DNA from: Spirochaetota bacterium
Lineage (GTDB): Bacteria > Spirochaetota > UBA4802 > JAFGDQ01
Length of the DNA stretch: 64,000 nt
Direction: 5' to 3'
NCBI GenBank assembly: GCA_034190085.1
Contig: JAXHTS010000019.1
Coordinates: forward strand, 116,233 to 180,232
Part shown: piece by piece, positions 38,801-45,632 of the stretch
How the letters are laid out: each line of letters starts with the position of its first letter
Numbering within the stretch: the first letter of the stretch is position 1
Notes under the pieces: generated by a model
Seen by the model: only the letters and a program-made list of their open reading frames with translations
Databases searched by the model: none
What the model was told of the DNA's origin: nothing
Program-made: the position numbers and the translations under genes

Positions 38801-39279
38801 AAAAGAATGATAATGAAGCTAAGGTAATGAGGTATGATAATGAAAAGGACACATGGGATATTATGGGAGATGGAAATCTATCTGGAGGCGGCGCGGAATA
38901 CACCTCGCTCTTTGTATGCGACGATATAACATATATAGCGTATAGAGATGAAAGTATCAATAACAGGGCGACGCTCATGATGTATACTGATAACGAATGG
39001 TATGCTGTTGGGGATCCGGGATTCTCTGGTGGAGATGTCCAATATATATCATTGTTTGTCTATAACAACATTCCTTATGTTGCATATCGAGATGGTAATC
39101 TCTATAATAAGGCAACCCTAATGGGATATATTAATGATGAATGGATAGCGATTGGAGGCGATGGATTCTCAGATGGAGAAGTCAAGGATGTCTCGCTATA
39201 TATATATAACGGAATTCCTTATGTCGCCTTCAATGATGCAAGCTGCAATGGCAGGGCGACAGTAATGAAATTTGAGTAA
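35821..39279 (+). CDS. large surface lipoprotein with two HmuY-like domains, Ig-like domains and a repeat propeller
   Basis: The 1152-residue lipoprotein has the leader FLLIIFYLFASGC followed by a Gly-rich spacer. Residues about 52-265 and 485-702 are two related copies of an HmuY-like domain. Each reads YFNxRxGExVPES, then EWxIMIKGSYxYTNxGS near its start and YSTxRIYIIRCxDGxSYGKLMFG at its end, matching the order of motifs in HmuY haem-binding proteins. Big_5-type Ig-like domains (TPPTIVSTLPEDGAGGISV, then YTVTISTGVSDIAGNNM) lie at about 270-365, 375-478 and 708-800. The final 350 residues carry about seven repeats of a YISLYVxxxxPYVAYRD motif, likely a beta-propeller. The protein is presumably displayed at the surface to capture ligand and pass it to the adjacent receptor. 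Confidence 0.75.
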   Translation: MKKEKYAPLSIFLLIIFYLFASGCGGGSGKGGDALNVGGDSTISSISDQIEGEGYNEVTLEGDYYGSSYTYSNIYFNIRKGELVPESSSNSKEWGIMIKGSYIYTNSGSSASVEYGEGSLGNGGWYFTGLTGLDDLSAITVDDVNKDIFREDYRAWINENPFTMGEVNCNGMLLLTTIDGSGTRDDPYMYDTSNIENTSDDEAIIWMRGIPPECYSTERIYIIRCADGVSYGKLMFGMLEQDDYFTDCKYNVTLYYKNLTPGDDIDTTPPTIVSTLPEDGAGGISVSDSIFALFSEEIDTGTINTNTYKVSNGASELSGTVEYNNSKRSACFIPLRVLDYETTYTVTISTGVSDIAGNNMKDVKEWSFTTERKPIDVPPTITDIFPEDNAVNVPICTTISAIFDKDMDADTINADTFKMNNNDGEFVAGEVEYSKRKVTFKPLNDLDHETVYTVTITTGVADTAGNNMESKKEWVFTTAETGGYGSGYETITVEGTYYALSYSYSKIYFNLRTGEEVPESESATMEWDIMIKGSYFYTNGGSTASEDNGEGSFGEGGWYFTGLEGLDSLSEITSNNVDQDLFEEDYRTWINENPFTQGEVNCNRMLLLTTTNGSGAEDDPYEYTTSNIEDKDDDEAIIYMKGIPPQSYSTDRIYIIRCTDGTSYGKLMFGSMEQASYFSNCKYRLEFYYNCLTDQTSEDITPPIVVSTAPKNNATDVSVISSIVVRFSEEMNINTVTPDRFCVSDGTGYIDGTVEYSNKEARFAPYNLDYGADYTATISRDVEDLAGNCMEEDYEFKFQTTSTPPQWKVLGYSGISDGEAKETKIHVSMGVPYVAYVDAENGSGATVKMYEGGNWMTVGEASFSDNEVEYISLYVDGDTPYIAYRDKREGLFINTGALTVKKYGDGNWISVGDDRFTPNKVRYTSLYVDDGVPYVAFRSYYTSYLWSYYRAMAMKFDKGDWIWLGGNHGFSEGDVKDVSFYIYSGIPYAAYCDKKNDNEAKVMRYDNEKDTWDIMGDGNLSGGGAEYTSLFVCDDITYIAYRDESINNRATLMMYTDNEWYAVGDPGFSGGDVQYISLFVYNNIPYVAYRDGNLYNKATLMGYINDEWIAIGGDGFSDGEVKDVSLYIYNGIPYVAFNDASCNGRATVMKFE

Positions 39280-39423
39280 TATTCTCTTAATGGATTTGTT
39301 TTAATAAAGAGTAGATCCTTACAGCAATCCTGTTTCAAGAGTGATGGTAATTTTAATATTGACAATCTTCATCAATAGCATATGGCATGTCAATAATGTC
39401 GATCTCAATAGCGAAGGCAACAG

Positions 39424-40557
39424 ATGGATTATTCTATTTTTAATCATGGAGGGAACATAAATGAGGCTATAGAGCTATGCAAGTTGACTAGGGACGAAAT
39501 AATTGATTTCAGCGCGAATATAAATCCTCTTGGTATCCCTTCTTCAGTTGAGGTAATTATAAGGAATACTCTGGATGATATCCTTCATTATCCTGATCCA
39601 AAATATAAGAAGCTAAAGGCTGCCATTGTAGAGTATTTAACAAATGAAGAATTGCATTGTAATGATGATTCCTCTGTCTCTAATAATAGAAAGATAAATG
39701 AGGATAACATCATAGTAGGAAATGGCTCCACAGAATTGATATACCTCATAGCTAATACCCTGAGACCTGAAAGTGCATTATTATTATCCCCAACATTTAC
39801 TGAGTATGAGAGAGCGCTAACTAATATTGGATCACGTATTGAATATGTTGAGTTGAATGAAGAAAATGGATTCGATATTCCTATTAATAAAATAGTCGAT
39901 AGAGCGGATAATTTTAGTATCATCTTCATCTGCAATCCCAATAATCCTACATCCCGAATACTTCATAGAGATAAACTAATCTATTTAGTCGATTACATGA
40001 AAAGTTGTTGTTCGATGATAGTATTAGATGAGGCATTTATTGATTTATGTATTAGGGAAAGTCTAGTTGATATTGCAGCGTCTATAGATAATCTTTTTAT
40101 CTTTCGATCCTTTACTAAATTTTTTTCTATTCCAGGGATTAGGCTTGGATATGGAGTGGGTTCGAGTAGTCTCATCAAGAGGTTGCAACGTTTTCAGGAA
40201 CCATGGTCTGTTAATGTTTTTGCTGATAATCTTGGTATTAGTCTGTTAAGGGATAGAGAATTCATTACCAATAGCAGAAATATGATGATAAGAGAAAAGG
40301 ATTTTCTGTATGAGAGGTTGATAAAGATTAATGGATTAAAACCATTCTATCCTGATGCAAATTTTGTATTGATAAAGATCGAGTCTAGAATCACTTCTCA
40401 ACAAGTAAAGGAACAGATGTTAAATAGGGGTATTTTTATTAGGGATTGCAGTAATTTCAGAGGGCTTAACGATAGCTTTATTAGGATTGCAGTACGAGAT
40501 AGAACTGCTAATCAGAGATTGATAGAGGAGCTTTCTTCAATAATAGCAGAGACATGA
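39424..40557 (+). CDS. cobD: threonine-phosphate decarboxylase
   Basis: The 377-residue PLP enzyme of aminotransferase class I/II makes (R)-1-aminopropan-2-ol phosphate, the linker between the corrin and the nucleotide loop of cobalamin. It has the CobD start IFNHGGNINEAIEL, then IIDFSANINPLGIP near residue 30, CNPNNPT near 182 and the PLP-lysine region FRSFTKFFSIPGIRLGYGVG near 238. HisC-type aminotransferases are similar, but the HGGN opening and the overlap (ATGA) with cbiB fix the assignment. The ATG at 39424 follows a GAAGG five bases upstream. Confidence 0.93.
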   Translation: MDYSIFNHGGNINEAIELCKLTRDEIIDFSANINPLGIPSSVEVIIRNTLDDILHYPDPKYKKLKAAIVEYLTNEELHCNDDSSVSNNRKINEDNIIVGNGSTELIYLIANTLRPESALLLSPTFTEYERALTNIGSRIEYVELNEENGFDIPINKIVDRADNFSIIFICNPNNPTSRILHRDKLIYLVDYMKSCCSMIVLDEAFIDLCIRESLVDIAASIDNLFIFRSFTKFFSIPGIRLGYGVGSSSLIKRLQRFQEPWSVNVFADNLGISLLRDREFITNSRNMMIREKDFLYERLIKINGLKPFYPDANFVLIKIESRITSQQVKEQMLNRGIFIRDCSNFRGLNDSFIRIAVRDRTANQRLIEELSSIIAET

Positions 40558-41519
40558 TAGCCTGGAAGCTTATTGCAGCCTTTATATTAGATATATTATT
40601 CGGTGATCCTTATTGGTTTCCTCATCCAGTAAGGATCATCGGAAAGTTTATTGAGGTTTTGGAGAATTTCTTTAGAACTCATTTTAGAAAGTTGAAACTT
40701 TCAGGCTTTTTTCTTGTGTTACTAATAGTAGGTTCAACTTATTTTACTGTTTATTATCTAATAGTATTATCTTCATTAGTTTCTCCTTGGCTTGAGTTTG
40801 TAGTAGAATGTCTTTTAATATATACAGCCATATCAGCAAGGTGTTTAGGCCAAGAAGGAATGAGGATATATAAGCTACTAATGAATGGCGATGAGGATGA
40901 AGCAAGAAAGGCGCTTTCTATGATCGTTGGCAGGGATACGGAAAAACTTGATGAGAGTGAGATCATTAGGGCAACGATTGAGACTATTGCAGAAAATACT
41001 GTGGATGGAATCATCTCGCCTTTATTCTATGCCTTTGTGGGGGGTGCGCCTTTGGCATTGGCATATAAAGCGATAAATACACTTGACTCTATGGTGGGCT
41101 ATCGGAATGAAAGATATTGCGAGATCGGATTTTTTTCAGCAAAGACAGACGATATAGCAAACTGGATGCCTGCCCGCCTCTCTGCAATCCTTATACCTGT
41201 TGCTGCCCTTTTCCTAAGAATGTCCTTAACAGGATCGATTAAATCAATCATCAGAGATGGCAGAAAATCTCCCAGTCCGAATTCGGGAATCTCTGAGTCA
41301 GGATTTGCAGGCGCAATAGGAATTCAACTTGGAGGAATTTGCTTTTATAATGGAATCAAACATGAGAAGCCGATCATTGGTATTCTGAATAGAACAAGGA
41401 AGAGGAAGGATATAAAAATTTCTATCCGATTGATGTATGCTGTATCAATTGTAACTATTGCAATAATGATTTTGATTATATTACTTGGAGAATGTAATTT
41501 TCCCTTGACATCTTTCTGA
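40554..41519 (+). CDS. cbiB: adenosylcobinamide-phosphate synthase
   Basis: The 321-residue integral membrane protein attaches the aminopropanol phosphate made by CobD to adenosylcobyric acid. It shows the family hallmarks: ILDILFGDPYWFPHPVRIIG at the N-terminus, ARKALSMIVGRDTEKLDESEI near 123, ATIETIAENTVDGIISPLFYA near 142, NTLDSMVGY near 175 and PARLSAIL near 206. The start overlaps the cobD stop by four bases, so the two steps are translationally coupled. Several hydrophobic helices are present, in keeping with the family. Confidence 0.94.
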   Translation: MIAWKLIAAFILDILFGDPYWFPHPVRIIGKFIEVLENFFRTHFRKLKLSGFFLVLLIVGSTYFTVYYLIVLSSLVSPWLEFVVECLLIYTAISARCLGQEGMRIYKLLMNGDEDEARKALSMIVGRDTEKLDESEIIRATIETIAENTVDGIISPLFYAFVGGAPLALAYKAINTLDSMVGYRNERYCEIGFFSAKTDDIANWMPARLSAILIPVAALFLRMSLTGSIKSIIRDGRKSPSPNSGISESGFAGAIGIQLGGICFYNGIKHEKPIIGILNRTRKRKDIKISIRLMYAVSIVTIAIMILIILLGECNFPLTSF

Positions 41520-41554
41520 CCTAAAATATGTTGGTATTAAGTTTAACCTATGAC

Positions 41555-41745
41555 TTCCTGGGCTCTTCAGATGAAGATTAAAAGGGAATCCTGTTAAAAT
41601 CAGGAGCGGTCCCGCCGCTGTAACCGGGAACGAAATCCACGAGATGTCACTTTTCGTTTATTTGCATTATGCAGTCAAGGCGAATGGGAAGGCGTGGTTA
41701 GTAGAATGATCCGGGAGCCAGAAGACCTGCCCATGAAATTGCGCT
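41555..41745 (+). promoter_or_regulatory. cobalamin riboswitch 1 (tandem pair)
   Basis: The AdoCbl aptamer core is clear: AAAGGGAATCCTG near 41581, GAGCGGTCCCGCCGCTGTAA near 41603, GGCGAATGGGAAGGCG near 41679 and the B12 box AGCCAGAAGACCTGCC at 41716-41731. A terminator follows at 41813, and no gene lies between it and the second riboswitch. It would stop transcription when cobalamin is plentiful. Confidence 0.93.
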
Positions 41746-41812
41746 GAATGCTTGTACTATTTTCTAATACAATAGTGATTCAGTCAAATTAGGGATAAAG
41801 CAAACTGGGTGC

Positions 41813-41851
41813 AATCCTTAATATCCTTAGATGGATTTAAGGATTTTTTTT
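41813..41851 (+). terminator. terminator of riboswitch 1
   Basis: The stem AATCCTTAA pairs with TTAAGGATT across a 15-base loop and is followed by eight T residues. It lies about 80 bases after the B12 box, the expected place for the expression platform. Confidence 0.85.
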
Positions 41852-41878
41852 GTAGGGGCGCAGGTCCCTTCGCCCCTA
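41852..41878 (+). repeat. REP palindrome copy 1
   Basis: GTAGGGGCGCAGGTCCCTTCGCCCCTA-type palindrome (27 bp), starting right after the terminator of riboswitch 1. It belongs to the dispersed family found at seven places between 41.8 and 61.9 kb; the complete form is a near-perfect palindrome with GTAGGGGCGAA and TTCGCCCCTAC arms. Confidence 0.75.
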
Positions 41879-42017
41879 GGGGTGTTCCAACGAATTTTTG
41901 AATCCTGTAGCGACGAAGTCGCTTATTTTGAAAGCAATGATATACACTTCTTTTTAGAAATTATCAGCTATAGTTTTTCGTGAAGTGTATCAGAGCTTTT
42001 TTGTTATTTGAAATTCT

Positions 42018-42215
42018 ATAAGATATACAGGTGCTCCGCTTAACAAGGAGATAATAGGGAAACCCGTTTAATTCGGGTGCGGACCCGCCGCTGTAGCCGG
42101 GGACGAAAACCGTATGATGTCACTGTTCGTTGTTCTTTTTGATATTTGACAAGGCGAATGGGAAGGCGCGGTTAGTAGATCGATCCGGGAGCCAGAAGAC
42201 CTGCCTGTGGATACT
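42018..42215 (+). promoter_or_regulatory. cobalamin riboswitch 2 (tandem pair)
   Basis: The second AdoCbl aptamer is very similar in core to the first: TAGGGAAACCCG near 42056, GTGCGGACCCGCCGCTGTAG near 42079, GGCGAATGGGAAGGCGCGG near 42153 and the B12 box AGCCAGAAGACCTGCC at about 42190-42205. It precedes the CbiK-like gene and its own terminator, so this copy should directly control the downstream chelatase and envelope operon. Confidence 0.93.
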
Positions 42216-42274
42216 TGCCGTATTTCTTCGGTAGTAAGAAAGGGTAAGATAAGTTCTGTGGATAAGAAAAGGGG

Positions 42275-42308
42275 AATCCCCAGTCCGAAAGGGTCTGGGG
42301 ATTTTTTT
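42275..42308 (+). terminator. terminator of riboswitch 2
   Basis: AATCCCCAG pairs with CTGGGGATT around a TCCGAAAGGGT loop and is followed by a run of T. It lies about 60 bases before the next gene and about 70 bases after the B12 box. Confidence 0.88.
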
Positions 42309-42367
42309 ATGTCGTAATTTACGAAATGCTACCGAAGTTGTGGAGGCAAATCTACCATAAAGAAATC

Positions 42368-43258
42368 ATGAAAGGGATTATGAGAAAATTCTTAATTTTA
42401 ATAACTTTAGTCAAATGTATTGCAGGATGCAGTTTGATAGAGAGTGGGGGTGCAAAGAAGATGATGAACAAGAAGGGTATTCTAGTGGTAAGCTTTGGTA
42501 CCAGCTATGCTAAGACGCGGAGGCTTACTATTGATGTATGCGAAAATAGAATTGCTAAGGCCTTCCCTGATTACGAACTAAGGAGGGCCTTTACCTCAAA
42601 TATAATAATAAAGAAGCTTAAGGAGCGTGATAATATTTTTATAGACAAGGTAGATGAGGCGCTTTGGAGGATGAAGAGTGAAGGATTTACCGATGTTATT
42701 GTTCAACCCCTTCATATTATTCCAGGAGAGGAATACAATGATAAGGTTATATCTATGGCTGAGAAGTTTAATGGAGAATTTAAGAGGCTTGTTGTTGGCA
42801 AGCCCCTTCTATTCGAGTCAGAGGATTTTATGGATGTGATAAAGAGTATTGAAAAGCAGGTTCCAAAACTCCGTCCAGCAGAAGCGGTGCTCTTTATGGG
42901 ACATGGGAGTCATCATCCAGGGAACTCTGTATACATGCAACTGCAGAATATGATAGATGAGAAGAACCTGCCTGTATATATTGCCACAGTTGAGGGTTCT
43001 CCCCTGCTTGATGAAATAATACCCAGACTTAAGAGGGATGATATTGAGAAGTTAACGCTTATGCCCTTTATGCTTGTTGCAGGGGATCATGCAATTAATG
43101 ATATGGCAGGGGATGAGGAGGATTCATGGAAAAATATCTTAGAGAAGGAAGGTTTTAGGGTGGATCTGTTTCTTCATGGTTTGGGTGAAAATCCCCTTAT
43201 ACAGGATATTTTTGTCAGGCATACAGGGGATGCAATTTCAGGAAAACTTAGAAACTAA
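42368..43258 (+). CDS. cbiK: CbiK-family anaerobic cobaltochelatase with lipoprotein leader
   Basis: About 296 residues. The class II chelatase fold begins at KKGILVVSFGTSYAKTRRLT. The catalytic His residues lie in QPLHIIPGEEYND and FMGHGSHHPGN, and the C-terminal PFMLVAGDHAINDMAGDEEDSW is typical of CbiK. Unlike cytoplasmic CbiK, it has an N-terminal hydrophobic leader ending in CIAGCS, a good lipobox, so it should sit in the periplasm. Desulfovibrio is known to have a periplasmic CbiK besides the cytoplasmic one. The exact start is unsure: ATG 42326, 42368 or 42380 all lie in frame. It is the first gene after riboswitch 2. Whether it serves sirohydrochlorin for B12 synthesis or an envelope role is open. 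Confidence 0.85.
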   Translation: MKGIMRKFLILITLVKCIAGCSLIESGGAKKMMNKKGILVVSFGTSYAKTRRLTIDVCENRIAKAFPDYELRRAFTSNIIIKKLKERDNIFIDKVDEALWRMKSEGFTDVIVQPLHIIPGEEYNDKVISMAEKFNGEFKRLVVGKPLLFESEDFMDVIKSIEKQVPKLRPAEAVLFMGHGSHHPGNSVYMQLQNMIDEKNLPVYIATVEGSPLLDEIIPRLKRDDIEKLTLMPFMLVAGDHAINDMAGDEEDSWKNILEKEGFRVDLFLHGLGENPLIQDIFVRHTGDAISGKLRN

Positions 43259-43312
43259 TCATTAGGTGTTTAATTTAGTATCAAATGATAAAACGTGAAT
43301 GAGGTGAGAGAG

Positions 43313-44143
43313 ATGGATGAGTCTTTATTGATAGCAGGGATTACTGTTGCTGTATCTGCCTTTGGAGTAAAAACAGGACTTTCGGCTTCATCAATACTCT
43401 ATAGCAGAGATCTTTCCGCAATTAGAAGGATAGGCCTTCTGACCGGGATATTTATTTTATATCTATTGTTTTTTTTAATTATTACTCTTTTGGTTTTATA
43501 TCTTCCTTTGCAGACATTCATTGAGAAGTTGATCAAAACTTTAAGTTACGGGATGATCATACATATCATAATTGCCCTGGGAATGTTCATCTGGGGCATA
43601 AGCCTCTTGAGTCATAAGAAGGATGGAACAAAGATGAGCAGTCGAATAGGCGCTCTATACCTGAGCCTTCCATGCCCGGTTTGCGCTATGGTTATTTTTA
43701 TTACAGTCTCCATGACACACAGCATTTTCTCAATTTCAATTATTTCATCATCCCTTATGCTATTTGGCATATTCTTAAGTGTTGTACTTCTCACAATTTT
43801 ATTACTCCTTCCGGTGCGTAAAAGGATAGAGGGATCCGGCGCATACTTTCTAGGAATTGTTATGATGATTATATCTCTATATTTTGTTTTAACTGTAATA
43901 ATAGCGCCAATATATCAGGAGGCAAGGGATGTATACAGATTAGTTTCAGTTACTTCCATTCATGATCCTATTGATTCAACATCCCTTATTATACTAATTT
44001 CAGCATTTAGCATATTATTTGGATTTGGATTTTTAAGCGGTTTATTCAGAGAAAAGGGAAAGCTTAATTTGAAGGTTCGAATAATTGACTTAGTGATAAA
44101 ACCTGCAGAGCTTTTAAAAGAGACCGGAAAGTTACGGAATTAA
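43313..44143 (+). CDS. DUF2162-family multi-spanning membrane protein
   Basis: About 276 residues from the ATG at 43313 (GAGGTGA six bases upstream; a GTG at 43295 is less likely). I count six or more membrane helices, with a conserved-looking LPCPVCAMVIFITVSM segment in the middle that holds a CPVC motif able to bind metal or be redox active. The pattern (GVKTGLSAS near the start, LSLPCPVC later) matches DUF2162 proteins, which occur beside DUF2149 proteins, MotA/TolQ proteins and CobN homologues in methanogens and some bacteria. The presumed role is metal or corrinoid-related transport; no direct function is known to me. Confidence 0.75.
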   Translation: MDESLLIAGITVAVSAFGVKTGLSASSILYSRDLSAIRRIGLLTGIFILYLLFFLIITLLVLYLPLQTFIEKLIKTLSYGMIIHIIIALGMFIWGISLLSHKKDGTKMSSRIGALYLSLPCPVCAMVIFITVSMTHSIFSISIISSSLMLFGIFLSVVLLTILLLLPVRKRIEGSGAYFLGIVMMIISLYFVLTVIIAPIYQEARDVYRLVSVTSIHDPIDSTSLIILISAFSILFGFGFLSGLFREKGKLNLKVRIIDLVIKPAELLKETGKLRN

Positions 44144-44199
44144 TACGGGACTTATATATACCCATAAAGGGCATAATTGACGATTTTTTATTAATGTAT

Positions 44200-44355
44200 T
44201 TTTGCCGCAGATTTTCGCAGATAAACGCAGATTTTTATTTTTTTTGAAGATTTTAAGCGATTGAAACTAAACAGCCAACGAAAATTTTGTTTAGTTTGTA
44301 AAAGTTCATTTGAATATACAATCCTTTTAAATCTGCGTTCATCTGCGGCATAAAA
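44200..44355 (+). repeat. imperfect inverted repeat between the DUF2162 and MotA/TolQ genes
   Basis: GCCGCAGATTTTCGCAGATA and further CGCAGATTT on the left (44203-44234) are mirrored by AAATCTGCGTTCATCTGCGG on the right (44329-44349), enclosing about 95 bases. Each arm itself holds repeats of CGCAGAT. Such CCGCAGATGAACGCAGAT sequences are widespread intergenic repeats in environmental genomes. It may form a large hairpin in the transcript between two operon genes. Confidence 0.6.
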
Positions 44356-44413
44356 TCATAGTTTATCACCATCTTAAGTATAATCATTGGAATGAAGGAG
44401 GATGCATCAAACA

Positions 44414-45025
44414 ATGGGAATTTTGCAGACTATTATATATACTATCTCAAGCGGACTTTTATATCCGGTTATGACCCTGCTCGTTCTATTAAGCATATGG
44501 ATAGTTATTCTTGCTGGAGGAATATTATCCGAATGGATAATGAGACTTCGTCTTAAAGGAAATTTTGATATTTCTGGTTATCTCAGCTATATAAACAAAA
44601 ATAAGAAATTGCCTGATGAGGTAGAGCATCATATCCCCTTAAATATTCGGATTTACACACGGAAGCTGTCGTCCCTTGTTAAAGAACGAGGGGGTTTCCT
44701 CAACGAAAGGATCGAATCGTTGATACAGGATAAGGAGATGAAGCTTTCGAAAGAGCTAGACCGCATCCGTTTCATCGTTCGCGCAGGGCCTAGCCTTGGA
44801 TTGATGGGCACACTCATCCCAATGGGTACAGGTCTTGCAGCAATGAGTCAGGGAGATATGGCGCAGATGAGTTCCAGCCTTATCATAGCATTTACAACAA
44901 CGGTTGTGGGCCTGGCCATTGGGATAACAGCCTTCCTTTTCAGCTCAATAAAGAACAGATGGATTCAGCAGGATATAAGGGATATTGAGCTTATTACAGA
45001 AGCCATGACCGGATCTGATGCATAA
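44414..45025 (+). CDS. MotA/TolQ/ExbB-family protein of the envelope CobN system
   Basis: About 203 residues from ATG 44414; an ATG at 44402 touches the AAGGAGG ribosome site and is too close. Helices lie at the N-terminus (LYPVMTLLVLLSIWIVILAGG) and in the core GPSLGLMGTLIPMGTGLAAM and LIIAFTTTVVGLAIGITAFLF, the MotA_ExbB signature. Its best context match is the MotA/TolQ protein that accompanies DUF2149 and CobN homologues (the hmu-type cluster of Bacteroidetes and similar clusters of methanogens), not a general TonB energiser. It is followed 24 bases later by its probable partner, the DUF2149 protein. Confidence 0.85.
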   Translation: MGILQTIIYTISSGLLYPVMTLLVLLSIWIVILAGGILSEWIMRLRLKGNFDISGYLSYINKNKKLPDEVEHHIPLNIRIYTRKLSSLVKERGGFLNERIESLIQDKEMKLSKELDRIRFIVRAGPSLGLMGTLIPMGTGLAAMSQGDMAQMSSSLIIAFTTTVVGLAIGITAFLFSSIKNRWIQQDIRDIELITEAMTGSDA

Positions 45026-45049
45026 CCGGATAAAACGCTGGGGTGATAT

Positions 45050-45403
45050 ATGAGATATCTAAAAAAACGGCGATACTCAAATTTTAATAATTCAAATTCG
45101 GATGAAGACCCTTTAAGCGGCCTTGCCAATCTCTTTGATGTAGGTCTTGTTTTCATCGTAGGTCTCTTCCTGGCACTTGTGAGCACTTATCATCTTATGG
45201 ATTTCATGTCAGAGGAGAGCGAGATTACTGTAATGAAAAAGAATAATGAGGGCGCATGGGAGATAATCACAAAGCAGGGCAAGGAGATTAAGGTTGAAAA
45301 GATATCAGAGAAGAAAATCGGTGGCCGCGAAGGGGAGAAGCTGGGGACTGCCTACAGATTGAAGAATGGAAAAGTGATATATGTGCCTGATCTTAAAAAA
45401 TGA
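45050..45403 (+). CDS. DUF2149-family protein
   Basis: The 117-residue protein has a short basic cytoplasmic start, then DPLSGLANLFDVGLVFIVGLFLALV, a single membrane helix with an Asp placed like the proton-carrying Asp of ExbD, and a small soluble C-terminal domain. DUF2149 proteins pair with MotA/TolQ homologues next to CobN-like proteins. By analogy with ExbB-ExbD this pair is probably a proton-driven motor for the envelope CobN protein or its receptors. That is inference from position and topology. Confidence 0.85.
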   Translation: MRYLKKRRYSNFNNSNSDEDPLSGLANLFDVGLVFIVGLFLALVSTYHLMDFMSEESEITVMKKNNEGAWEIITKQGKEIKVEKISEKKIGGREGEKLGTAYRLKNGKVIYVPDLKK

Positions 45404-45444
45404 ACATTGAATATTTTTACATAAACCTAAAGGAGGACAGAAAA

Positions 45445-45453
45445 ATGAAATAG
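45445..45453 (+). other. two-codon minigene-like start (ATG AAA TAG) behind a perfect ribosome site
   Basis: AAAGGAGG at 45429-45436 is followed eight bases later by ATG AAA TAG. No alternative start with better spacing is near, and no longer frame resumes. It may be the relic of a deleted gene or a minigene that affects translation or mRNA stability between the DUF2149 gene and the receptor gene. Confidence 0.4.
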
Positions 45454-45505
45454 TAATGATGCAATTGATATACTTATGTATTGGATATAAGAAGTTTGGA
45501 GTATA

Positions 45506-45609
45506 TGTCTCCTATTGGCAGTTTGCGGCTCCTCAATAGGAGACAGGGCTTAAGAAAAATAGAAACCCCTTAAGCTTAAAGGCAATTATATATTCTTTTA
45601 GCTTAAGGG
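45506..45609 (+). promoter_or_regulatory. two consecutive hairpins before the receptor gene
   Basis: Hairpin 1 (45506-45545) has a perfect 12-bp stem, TGTCTCCTATTG with CAATAGGAGACA. Hairpin 2 (45567-45609) has a perfect 10-bp stem, CCCTTAAGCT with AGCTTAAGGG. Neither is followed by a clear T run, so they are more likely mRNA processing or regulatory structures than terminators. The receptor ribosome site follows about 10 bases later. No cobalamin aptamer core is present here. Confidence 0.5.
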
Positions 45610-45632
45610 CAAGCAAAAAAAGGAGAAGGATA

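Noticed and set aside
39280..39423. Possible riboswitch before cobD
   Set aside because: The 144-base gap lacks all aptamer motifs and is too short for a full cobalamin riboswitch.
45506..45609. Rho-independent terminators before the receptor at 45.6 kb
   Set aside because: Both hairpins lack a following T run, so I list them as regulatory structures of unknown role.
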